Of a stretch of 64,000 bases of DNA, positions 13,801 to 25,300 are shown one piece after another. This DNA is from Sequoia sempervirens (Eukaryota; Streptophyta; Pinopsida; Cupressales; Cupressaceae), in contig VDFB02275615.1 in NCBI GenBank assembly GCA_007258455.2, positions 1 to 64,000 on the forward strand, in the 5' to 3' direction. Every line of letters starts with the position of its first letter. Position 1 is the first letter of the stretch. A program made the translations under genes and the position numbers. The notes under the pieces are model-generated. The model was not told the DNA's origin and did no database searches. It saw nothing but the letters and a program-made list of their open reading frames with translations.

Positions 13801-14149
13801 CATAATCTAAACGTTGCAATTCAAATTCAAATTCAAAATGGGGCGAGAGTCAATCGGCCCATCCCTCGAATAGAGCAACACCCCAACAATCAAAGAAAAT
13901 ATTCCTCATCGTCAATTAGGGTAGACCACTCTCAGTCAATCCTTAGCCAACCACTCCTTAATTTGAGTCAGAATATTATCAAACTCCCAAAATTACCACT
14001 AGGGGTAAGAAATCCCAACATTGGAGATTGCATCTATAGCATTGTTTCCTTCTTTGAAGATATGAGACACAAAGAAACATTCCATAGAAATAAACACTTT
14101 TTTAGAATCCTAAATAAGATTATTGATTTTCTAGGAGGGCATGACCAAG
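10842..14149. other. intergenic repeat-like DNA, no intact gene
   Basis: This stretch holds the hairpin series listed separately (11480-12548). It also has a 124-codon minus frame at 13276-13650 with no motif I recognise, which may be decayed retroelement sequence trailing the LINE relic at 14150. Confidence 0.5.
11480..12548. repeat. four dispersed imperfect hairpins built on GGGACTCATATGC
   Basis: Related inverted repeats occur at about 11480-11513, 11593-11630, 12401-12435 and 12513-12548. The clearest pairs GGGACTCATA with TATGAGTCCC around a short loop (12401-12435). Another pairs TGGGATCCATATGC with GCGTATGAGTCCCA (12513-12548). The two left copies are more decayed. They may be internal repeats of one long element, but I could not find its ends. 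Confidence 0.7.
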
Positions 14150-14650
14150 CCATTAAGGTAGTCAACAATCAATTTTGAATCTCCCTCAATAATTACTTTA
14201 TCAAAGCCAAGTTCTCTCAGTCTCTTAATACCTCTACAAGTAGTCATAGCCTCTTCCTCCACACTAGTATCATGTCTAATACATTTAGCATAAGCTTACA
14301 CCACCCATTGTGGTCTCTTATAAAACTACTAGCAGTAGCCATACCTAGATTTCCTTTAGAATAGCCATCAAAATTTCTAGTTTAACCCAATTCTTAGGGG
14401 AAGCCTCTAAAGAGTCAATTTCCTATTGAGGATATTGGACCAACTGATCTTATTCAAGTCCTAGTTGAGACCCCAAAGTTGCTTGATTATGATGTCTATA
14501 TAATTAGGCATGATTTTTGAGAAGCCAAAGACTTTCAAATTTAGGTTCTCTATGATTTGTTGCTTTGTGCAATAAAACACCTCTCCTCTACTCCTACTTT
14601 TCCTTAAAAATTATATTGTTTCATTCCTTCCACATATTCCAACAAACTGT
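14150..14650 (-). pseudogene. decayed LINE ORF2 C-terminus (RNase H)
   Basis: Minus-strand translation gives broken pieces of a plant LINE tail. A NMWKE...NNIIF segment sits near 14620-14640, as found between the reverse transcriptase zinc-binding region and RNase H. An RNase H start NFDGYSKGN follows near 14360-14376 and then, in another frame, IEGDSKLIVDYLNG near 14165-14205. Several frameshifts and stops separate them. The ORF1 relic at 16600 lies upstream on the same strand, and most of ORF2 between them is missing. Confidence 0.7.
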
Positions 14651-14899
14651 TGGAGGACCTATTTCAAAATCTCCTTATTTATAGGATGCGAAAAAGGACT
14701 AAAGTTCCATTGGTTCACAAGGTCTTTCAGGTTGCTCAAAAACACCTGGTCTGAAAGGAGATTCTAGAGGGCCAAGGACTAGACATCCCTAGTGAAAGGA
14801 TCGGTTTTTATTCTCACCAATTGTTGTATGAAGGATCATTTTTCTCTTGTTTTTTGATTTGTTTGTTTGAAAGGTCTCACATGTCATTCATGATTAATT

Positions 14900-16435
14900 A
14901 ATGCCCAAAGATATATAGCCAATGCAAGGTAAACAAACAAGATTCTTGCTAGGAAATAACAATCTTTTTCCTTCAATATTTTAATTTTCTCAATGCCAAT
15001 TAAGTGCAAATTTAACTTACATATTATATCAGGTTTAAAAAGGAGACTTGAAACCTGAAACAAGAAGCTTAGCAGCAGCATTAAGGGCTCCCCAAAAGCC
15101 ATGCAGAGCATCAAGATATTGTATTTGGTCCTCATTTATCAACTACGAGAAACATTGACAATAGGCTTCATTGGCAATCTAAAACATCCATACCTAACAA
15201 GCTACAAACTGTTTTATTCTTCCAACAAGGTTGTCCCTATGAGAAGTTCGACCTGGCTTGAAAAATTAGACTCAACTAAAAATTACTTTCTTGTGTTTGA
15301 AAGAAACAATAGAAGGGGCTTCTAAAGAGCAGATACTCATTTTATTAACTCACACCATCTCTGAGTTATGAACACAAAACCAGGTTCAAACCAATATGAA
15401 AGTGCCCAGAAAAATATTAGAAACACACCAAATCACTCCCAACTAAAAATTAGCAAATTCACACCAAAACCAAACTAAAATCCACTTAAAAGAACTAGAA
15501 AATATTCATCGTTCTCACCTAAATGTGATTCCTGAATGAAACCACCATTGACCAACTTAAACAGGTCTTTCACAACTGAAACTAGCCTTAGAATCTGAGG
15601 GTTTTCGTCCTCAATCCCGCTCTTAGACCTTTTGGTAACAAACCAACATCTTTGTATGTTGTCAAACTCAACCATCCAGAAATGAACTTGAAAATAAACT
15701 TTTAAAGGAAACATCTCTCAAATTAGCGCGACCAAGCTCAACCCTAAACCCAACGCCACTTTTGAGACATTATAATTTTGATTTAAAATAAGTCTCAACC
15801 AAACATTAGCTTTTTATTTTAATTTTTAATCCATCACCTTGCTTGGGCATCCACTTCTTATCTAGCCTTCAAAAGCATTTTAGATGCTTTAAAAACAACT
15901 TAAGGTGATTACATTAGTCACCATAATACTAATTTGTCCCCTTATGACCCCCTCAATTAAAAAATATTAAGTTAATTTAATAAAGCTCACTTTTTGAAGC
16001 TTAAATCAAATATTTAAATGATCAAACCTTAGCAACTTTATACCAATGGAATATGTGTTGCTAAGACAAGCCTGACCTAGTCTAGTTATCCAAGTAGACT
16101 TACTATTTTTAGTAAGTATTCAAAATAACAAGTGACATCCCAAAAGCTCAAACTGGAGAAAAACTAATATTGCACCAAGACTCACTGTAGACAGTGAGCA
16201 CCATACTGGCCCTACTAAAAATAGAAAACCACACCCGAAACACCAAAAAAAACCCACAAAAAGTACTAGCACAAGACATTGACTTAGCTCATTGAACAAC
16301 CTCCACTCATTGTCCGAACAGGAAACCCTACACTGCTCTACCTATCGGCCCAGTTACTAAATATAGCACTTACTGAAAATAGTATGTCAAAACCAAACTA
16401 ATCCAAAAGAGGACATCAAAAATGGGGACATTACA
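14900..16435 (-). mobile_element. repeat element with TGTAATGTCCCC terminus
   Basis: The right end at 16435 reads TGTAATGTCCCC on the minus strand, as in the elements ending at 21904, 47285 and 53458. The body near 16210-16385 has the same CACTTACT...AAATAGTA motifs. The left boundary is a guess. It lies between two LINE relics of the same strand, so it may have inserted into that LINE. Confidence 0.45.
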
Positions 16436-16599
16436 AAAACAATAGTAGGTTGCACTTTAGCAACTACATGATCCAAAGTGTCTTGAGCTTTAACCTAAGA
16501 ACCACCAAGATTAGCACTTTTTCCTTTATAGTGGAAGATTGTTGATTTATCCTCATATTTCAAGGTGGGAACCTTTGCAAACTAGAACACTTTGACCGA

Positions 16600-17130
16600 C
16601 TGAGAAGGTGATTTGACTTGGCTGCAAAGCACAATCCTCAATTTTGTGCTCTATGGGTTGGCATTAAAAATAAGTGTTAGACAAATTAAAATAAAGCACA
16701 CACTATGTGTGGCAAAGGTTACGAATATGAATATCTACATATTCTTTCAAATCCTTGGCCAGGTCAATCTTGACACAAACATGCTTTTGTAAATTGAGTT
16801 TGACGAAATCTATTAGGCTCCACACAAATGACCTTCCCCAAGGAGGCAACATTAGTGTGCAAAAAGTTCCAATATGGAAGGGTTAAACCCAAGAACTCGA
16901 GCCAAAATAACACAATTTCTTTACATCTAAGACAAAAAAATCATCCCTGCAAGGTTGAATGCCCAATACACAGACATACCAAGGATAGCCTCTACATGGC
17001 TAGCCTCAACCAAAAAAAAAAACAACACTTAAGTGAGGTTCTACACGACATCAAGTTGGAACCCATGCAAGTTCCACTTCTTATTGACCCAATCCCAAAG
17101 CTAGCTTTCCAATGTAATGTGTCCAACAAA
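16600..17130 (-). pseudogene. decayed LINE ORF1 (DUF4283-like)
   Basis: Minus-strand frames include a GFNPS segment, a stretch corresponding to ..GKVICVEPN, and VKIDLAKDLKEYVDIHI. The last matches the [15 protein letters not shown] region of the intact ORF1 at 45066-46499. A degenerate HKIEDCAL, as in the zinc knuckle, follows. The frames are broken by stops and shifts, and no function is expected. Confidence 0.6.
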
Positions 17131-19190
17131 ATACCTTATTAAAGTGAAATGCACTAGCCATTTACAAGCATTGTCAAATTCAAGGACGAATAAAACCACA
17201 TCTATTAGGAATTCAAAATGCATACCTAATGAAATACGTTTGAGACAATTTTGGGGTCGCTTGTTCTAGGGAGCCATTGTGTGCAAACCCACCAAGCTAT
17301 CAACACCAACATGAACTATCGAGATGAAGCCATTTGAAGCCATAAAATGGACTAGCTTACAACAACTGCAATAAATGCAAGAGAAAAAAAATCCTATGCC
17401 AAGGGCATAGTATTGCATAAGCAAGGCCAAAGATTGTAAAAAGGACAGAAACCCTAACAAAGCCAAGTTCAATTATAGCCAAAATTTTCATTATTGTTGT
17501 CTTAATAAGAAAGAATGCTTAATAAATTCAAATTGTGTACTTTAATGCCCTTTGGAGCTAAATAGCTTAATTAAATCATTATGTATATAATGTCTTACAA
17601 TAGGAATTAAATATTGATCTAGTCATTGATTTGCACCCAACTAAAGCCTGTATTATTAACATAGCTCCACATACCATGTTCTATTTATGTCTTTAAACCA
17701 AAAGTCGATCATTTATAGGACCTATAAACCCAATTTAAAAAAAAAATAATGGTATTTTCAAAATACTATAGTAACCTCTATTTTTCTACCTACCGGAAGG
17801 CTTTCTCAACATGGCTCATATGAGTTCTCTGGTTTTTTGTTAATAGGGTGATATTTCAGGTCAAAAAGAGACCTATTATGGATTTAATCAACTGACTAAT
17901 GGGGGGAATATATCATTCTAATGCTCAAAGAAACATAACCATGACTAAAAATTTTGACTCTAACAAAGCAAATGATGATTACAAATGCACACTTAAGAGA
18001 CATCCCAAAACCCAAGAAAGAATGCCCAACTACAAGAACTACCTTGTAAGCTACATCTAATTAAAACACAAGAACCCAAAATAATATTGTGGATCTAGCA
18101 AAACTCATTTGAATCTCGCTTGCTATAGTTAATAAACATTTGGACTTGACAACTGAAAAAAAGTCATTTCAATTTTAACTAGTAAAATCGAAAACCATAT
18201 GGATTTTGACTGCTAAAATGGAAACTCTATTAGATTATGCATTTTAACTATAAAAAGTAAAACCTATTTATTCAAATTTAAACCCATTTGCATTTAAATA
18301 GCATTAACAAAACCCAATTGAACTTCTAACAGCTAATATTAACACCAACACCAGATCTATGGGTTTGATGGCATGCTCAACCAGAGCGACAATGACAATC
18401 CTATTCTACAACTTGCCAAGGGAATGCAAATTGAATACTCATAGCAGCCCCATTTGAAGTACAACTCTTGTTTTTTTTGTTAAGTCATCTATATCACCGG
18501 TTGACACCTATAATAATTGTCATTCATTTTTTCCCAGTAATTCCACAGATTGAAGGCAGACATCTATTTTTAAAATTTTGGATTTGTTTTCCTGCCAGAC
18601 CCAGGAAATTCAAATTACTATCAGCTAATAATAACAATTAAACAAAATACCTAAAAAAAAAACACTAAATTCACAAATATTAAGTTATTTAATTTTTTTT
18701 GTTTGCACAGTTCTCAATACAAGAAAATAGCCACAACTGATTGCTATAGTCGGACAAATAATATAACATTGTTCTATAAACAGCCAACAGTCTTAACTAC
18801 AAAACCATTCAAATTATAAATCAAAATATATTGTTACTCCCAAAGTGAACAAAGTAAAGAGGGAAAACATGTTTTGCAGGCATGTCAGATTAAGACTAAA
18901 AACTCAACAAAAGGGAACCAATTTTAGACTAACAAATTTGAAGAGATTAGTGAAGCTAACGATCACATTTTTCGTACTTGATGACATCTATATTTTTTAT
19001 TTTCAAAAAGCATTTGAATTTTGACTCCGAACTATCCTTAAAATTCAAGGATGAGGCTTAAATAAAGCTATAAATTATACATAATGACAATGTGCTTAAG
19101 GTAATCAAGGTAATCATAAACAATTGGAAAATAAGCCATCTTCCTTGTACATGTCTAATAGAATGCACCATAAGCATTACAATACAATTA
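17131..19190. other. no gene seen; 3' flank of the photolyase gene
   Basis: AT-rich sequence without recognisable coding content. The part nearest 19191 should contain the 3' UTR of the photolyase gene, but I found no clear AATAAA signal. Confidence 0.5.
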
Positions 19191-19384
19191 TCAATAATCT
19201 GTCAACTTCTTTTGTCTCTGCTTCTTTGAAGACCTTTTATTTGCGTCATCATTTTCTCTTACTGAACTTTGTTTCATATACTGTGATTCCACATGATTTA
19301 ACTTCCCATCGATGTTTTTACTTTTTGCATATGCTGTTGCAATCCTCTCTTTAGATTTTTTGCTTGCTTCAACATGGGCAACCA
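19191..19384 (-). CDS. photolyase terminal exon
   Basis: The exon follows a pyrimidine-rich acceptor (TCTTCCTGTCTATAG) and joins the exon ending at 33897 to read [19 protein letters not shown], which lines up with the UVR3 segment after the conserved DYP. It continues through [12 protein letters not shown] into a Lys/Arg-rich tail ([11 protein letters not shown]) that may be a nuclear localisation signal. It lies 14.5 kb from the previous exon, so conventional gene prediction could easily miss it. Confidence 0.85.
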
Positions 19385-22300
19385 CTATAGACAGGAAGAA
19401 GATTTAGACAACTAATTCCATATAGCTCAAAAGTACTCAAAAATAAGGAACTAAAACTACCCAACATCCAAATAAAAATTCCATAGAAAAATTAGCTTGA
19501 AGCCACAAGATTTTGACCTTTCATTAGTACAATATGAATTATCTTAGGAAGAACAAAATAGCTCAAAAGCATGCAAAAATAAGAAACTAGAACTAGCCAG
19601 CATATAAGAAATTTCCATTAGGAAAACTAGCTTATGAGCACAAGATTTCAACCTCCAATAAATACAATTTTGAGTGTCTTCAGAAAAATAGAACATAATT
19701 TTGCAAGTTGACATAAGACCACATTAGAAATGCACATGGAGATGATGTAAATATTGTGTCCATGTGTACTGAACAATCAATGTATGCTTGGGCATGCATG
19801 TATGTACCTATACATGTGGGCACAGAGTATGTATAGATGTTGTTGCATACACAAGTTTGAATATGGGTGCACACACCTACAATAGACACCAACAATATGT
19901 GTGGCAAGCTTGGAGAGAAGTTAAGTTATTACATCGAGACATGTTCAGTAGGCAATGACTCAATTGTTGATGTAACTACATAAGCTAAATGTGGGTGTTG
20001 ACAGTAGTAAAAGCCTTGTAAATTTTGTTTGATGTAATAGCAAGAAGCTGTAACCATTCAGTCTACAACCTCTGTCATTGTTTTCCCATTCTGAAATATG
20101 CTAACCAATTTTGCCACAGTTTTACACAATCACCAACACTTGGCCAACTTGATTAGCATTAGCGCCAAAACCAAAAACACTATCAAAGCAACTCTAACCA
20201 AGAATGCGCCCTAAAACCACTTAAGGAAGAGGGGCGGGCATATGGTCAGAGGATCCCTAGGATCCAAACTTGATACAGAAATATAATGCAACTGGAAACT
20301 GAAGATAAAACTCAACACCAAGAATGTGCACTCAAGATCCCATTGAGGGCGAGGTGCTTACATATGGCAGAGTACTTATTACAAATTGAAAGTAAACTTA
20401 GGCAGATAACCAGCCATGAAGCTTCAAACTATTTAATTCATTCGTTGCGGCGAGCATCCACTTAGGAGTGGGAATTCTCCACTTTTTCAATGGGTACAAT
20501 GAGAGATACAAGCTTATTCTCCACACTGGCAATAAACCATCCAGGGGTACTTAATGTGAGAAATAAGAAATAATTGCAGCAATAAAGGACTGGAACAGTA
20601 CTACTGTTTACAGTCTTACAATATAGAAAGAGAGCTGCAAATTACATGAATATTACAATGATTTCAAAGCACCGAGATACTGGACAATTCCATGATAAAT
20701 ATTAACAATTATTGATGAAGAAAGGACTAGAAATTCAAACTGAAACAAGTCTGATGTAAATCTGCAATTCTGGAAATGAATAACCAGCAACTGTAAGAAT
20801 CAATTAAATGCTCATAACTTCACCAAAATACCTCCGAATGGCGTGAAACAAAGTGCAGTGAACCTCTGGAGGATAGGCGCCCATGACAAGTTAAAGAAAC
20901 AGCCTCAAAAGTCATTCATTAATTTGATGGCACAATTCCCAATGCTCCCAAGATGGTATGGCCCTTGAGAAGGGCAATTTGGCAAGAATAAATCAAAATC
21001 TCTAAAATAAAATCTGTAATTCACTAAGAAGGGTCGCCCTAGCCATAGGAATAAGATTCTTAAATGCCCAGAACAAAATAAAATTCATAAAAGAAGCTAG
21101 AAACAAAATCGACTTTCAGCTGTGTAGAAACCAGCAACTTGAAAACTGAAAATCACATCAAAATTCACCACTTTGAAGCTCTATCTGCTAGTCTGATTTG
21201 AGAAGCAGCCTGAAACCAACTAGGTGTTATCTTGCAAACACGAAATTGGATGAAAACTAGGAGGTCAGCATTCCTCTAAGTGCAAATTGAGTAATCAATT
21301 CGACAACATAACTTTAGCATAAACATGAGATACCAAAATGCTGGAGCAAATCTCTCTTTTATAGAAAGAGAGGTGACTCTTCACCTTTTGTAACTCCTCC
21401 AAGAAGAGGGTCGCCTTTCTCACGTGGCAATATTTTAAATTTTCAAATGAACACTTTATTTCTTCTCCAAGGCGTCCATTCCAAGGCAACATAAAACTTT
21501 ATTTAAAAAAAACAATAATCTTCTTCATGAAGGCGTACCCCTTCAAGACCCTCTTTTAGAACAACATAAAGTTATCTCTCTAGGCCAAGGGGGGGTATCG
21601 GGGGGTGGGGGGGTCAACAATGAAATAAAACATTAATTGCCTTGTATTTAAAAAATGCCAACAAATACTAAATTTTGAAAGTTGCATCAAAAATTACCAA
21701 CTGCTCCAACAGGAATAGAAACATACTAAAGCACTGCCAACAGGACCACTGCCAAAAATAGTATTTACTATAATTAGTAAACACCCAGAAAATGCCTCAA
21801 ACCTCCAAGCAAGGAAACCCTAATTTTAGCTCAACGAGCCTACAGGCCTCCAAAATAGGCTGATGAGCAACTAAGTTGATCACTGATGAGAAGGGGACAT
21901 TACACATTCTACTACCTGCATTGGCTGCATGACCTCTAGAACTATTTGGTACTAGAGCCTTTATTCTGTTATTTCTGTCAAAACCAATATATCTTGATTG
22001 TGAAACAGCTATGAACTTAGATTCTATGGGGAGTTTCTATTGAGATCTGGTTGGCCATCCTATTATCTTTGTCTTCTATTTAGATGTTTCTCATTTTCCC
22101 TTAATTCTCTAAAGGCATTCTTTCACAATCTCATTGCCAATTACAGAAAATGGTATGGTCGACTTACAGAACATGTCTTATTCCCAGGAAGGAGTCGATA
22201 CTATCAATCAAGCTTCTCTAGAAGTCTATTATGAGGTTTCTATTCTGCAACCCATGGAAAATGAATTAATTGGATAAATCCCAGATATCAAAGTAACAGA

Positions 22301-25300
22301 ACAACCCCTAATAGGTGTGGTTACTCACAAACCTCCTGCTCTCAAGGCAGAAGATGTTTACAGAAAATCCTATTTAAAGCCTAATCTGTTAAAGAATATT
22401 GTTTATAAATCTACCTTCAAAAATTTTGTGAAACCTAGGACTAAGCTTATTGAATTAAATCTTCTAATGTCCCCTTTTTAGGTTTTCCTTATTTGGCAAT
22501 TGGTGCCATCTTTTGAAATCTATGTCTACCTATTCAGTATCAATGAACTTTTTTGGGTTTTTTCTGGGCCTTGGTGGGAAAAAATGTTATTTTTAGCAAT
22601 GTCTATTTTTAGTGACCTACTATTTGTAGTGTCCCCTTCTCATCAATGATCAGTTCAAAGGCTCATTAGCCTATCCCAGAGGCCAGTAGGCTCGTTGAGG
22701 TGAAATTAGGGTTTCCATTGTTAGAGGGTTTTGGCATTTGTCAGAATTTACTGTTTTTTGTAAGTTATAATTTTGGAAGTGATCCAGTTGACAGCATCAC
22801 GGTGAGTTTTCCTTTTCAGTTGGAGTAGTTGAGTATTTTTAGTTTTGGCTTTGAAGGTGCAATATTCGGAGAAATAAATTATTTCAAGTCATTAATGTTA
22901 TGTTTTCAAATTGACCCCTTGGCCTAACGTTATGACTTTAAGTTGTTTTAAAAGGTGGTTCTCAAGGGTGGATGCCTCATGGAGGAAATAATTGATATTT
23001 TATAATGTTTTATTTTGCCTTGGAATTTGGACGCCATATTAAGGAGGGAGTTAATTATTTTGAAAATTAAAATATTCAAAAAGGTGAATGGGCATCCCTT
23101 TTTGGAGGGAAATTTGGGAAGTTGAAAAGTCACCTCCGGTTCTCTATATAAGTAGACATCAAGCTCCAGCATTTGGGTATCCATTGTTTATACTAATGTT
23201 ACGCTGTCGAAATGACTTCATGAATTTGGCTTCAAGGAATGCATACCTTCTAGTGTAGAACCAATTTTGTGTTTGAAAGATAACACCTAATTGGATTATG
23301 GCTGCTTTTCATCTAGACTAGCAGATTGTACTTCAATGTTGGCGAATTTTGGTGATGTTTTCAGCTTTTTGTATTGTTGGTGTTCATACAGCTGAAGTAG
23401 ATTTTCGCTTGCAGCTCTTTGAGTGATTTTAATCTTGTTCTGGGTGTTGATGCAATCAGATTTTAGGCTAATGGTGACCCTTTTTGCAGAAATTCAGATT
23501 TTATTTTGAAGTATTTGATTTTATCTAGAAGAATTGCCCTCCTAAGGAGGTCGTACCATGTCTGGGGGTCTTGGAATTTGTGCACATTTAATTGGTGAAC
23601 TTTTGATGCAGTTTCTTTGTGGGAAGTTGGGCGCATTTCTCCTTAGCAGCATTTGCTTTTTGTTTCAGTTCATTTGGAAGAGTTTTGAGGGTGTGGTGTG
23701 CGTTTTTTGGTGAGTTTGGTTTGCTGTTATAAGGTTTTCGGATTGCTGGTTGTAGATCAGATTTATATCAGTTCTGGTTTTGGTTTGGATTTCCAGTACT
23801 TGAGAGATTATAATTGTAAGAGATCATCTTCTTTCATGGTGCTTTGATAATACTATAAAACACTTGTATTTAGCAGATATTTGGCAAACAATAGTACTGT
23901 TCTAGTCATTGTAATTGCTGCATTACTTGTGTTTTATTTTCACATATTGTAACCCCTGGATGGTTTACCACTAGTGTGGAGAAAAGAATAATTAAGTCTC
24001 TCATATCTCACCCACTGTTAAGTGGCGAATCCCCACTGTTGAGTGGATGCCTGCTAAGAAGCAGATGAATTGTTTTTGCATTGTAATATCTTCCCCCCAC
24101 TGAATAAGTGGTAGCGTGGAATTTCTTTATGGTCGGATCACCGCCTCCTTTCATTTCTAGTTTGTAATTCAAATTTAGTTGTTGCAAGATCCCATCACCA
24201 TATGCTATCACCTCACCTTTCAAAGGATCTTGGTGAACATTCTTGGCAAAGGTTACTTTCAACTGATTCAGATTTTGGGCTAATCCTTAACGGGTGCTTG
24301 TTGTTGGTAAAATTTTGAAGAAAAATTAAGGGACATATTTCACTATTTTAAGTAAGTTCTAGTGCATCTCAGATTGAGCCAATTTTGAGTTTGGACACAC
24401 TATTTTTAGCAACTCGCTATTTTTAGTAACTATTTTGGGCACTTGGTCTTGGCAGCTGTGCAATATAGGGTTTCTAGTTTTGGAAATGTGTTGGCATTCT
24501 GTTGGTCCTTGGGATGGTAGCATTTTTGGCCATCTAGGTGGTTCTCCACATTTCTTGGAGAACACTGCTATTTTTAGTAAGTGCCCGTTTTGGCACTTGG
24601 CATCTTTCCTTGTCATCAGCAGCTTCTTGGTACAATTAGTTTCCATTTCGGATGTCTCCCAATGTTTTTCATAAAATGATTGGAATTGTTTTAATATTAC
24701 ACTAAAATTATAAAGTAATGTTTTAATCAAAGTAGCCGGATACACCCACACCCCCGCCCCTCCTCTGGCACGTGTATCCCCATATCCAATACAGATACAG
24801 GTATGATACACCGCAGATACACGTTGGATACCGTACCCATGTGTTCCCAAGAAAACTTGATTTTCCAATCGTGTCGAATACTATGTGATTTGATTTTCAA
24901 AATATCTGAGGTGAATCTTCCTAAACTTAATCTTAAGAAACTTCAATCATGCATTTTTTTTTGTTTTGTATACAAAACATACACAAATGAGGAAGACATA
25001 TGAATTTTTTTCTATTCCAATAACCCATTTTTCTAGCGCTTCTTCCAATGCAACTCCACTATTTTTTTGGCGTTTTAATTTTTATGATTTAAAAAAGTTA
25101 ATTGTTTATATTATGTTGTTTAAACATTTGAGATTTAAAAACAATTAAAATTTATTCTTTAAATATACATAAAATTTATCAATATATATTTAATTGTTTA
25201 TTCTTTACTAAATTTTATATTATTTAATTTATATTTACTTATTTTCTTTTAAAGTAATGAAAATCTCCTCTAATAACTTAGGAAATATAAGTGTATGTGT

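Noticed and set aside
13783..14178. 131-codon plus-strand ORF
   Set aside because: It partly overlaps the minus-strand LINE RNase H relic in antisense and has low-complexity IQIQIQ sequence.
19680..19907. 75-codon minus ORF rich in Cys and His
   Set aside because: Reflects CA/TG-rich simple sequence; no zinc-finger spacing.
24359..24868. 169-codon minus-strand ORF
   Set aside because: It crosses the hAT-like insertion boundary at 24728, so it is a chance frame over two unrelated repeats.
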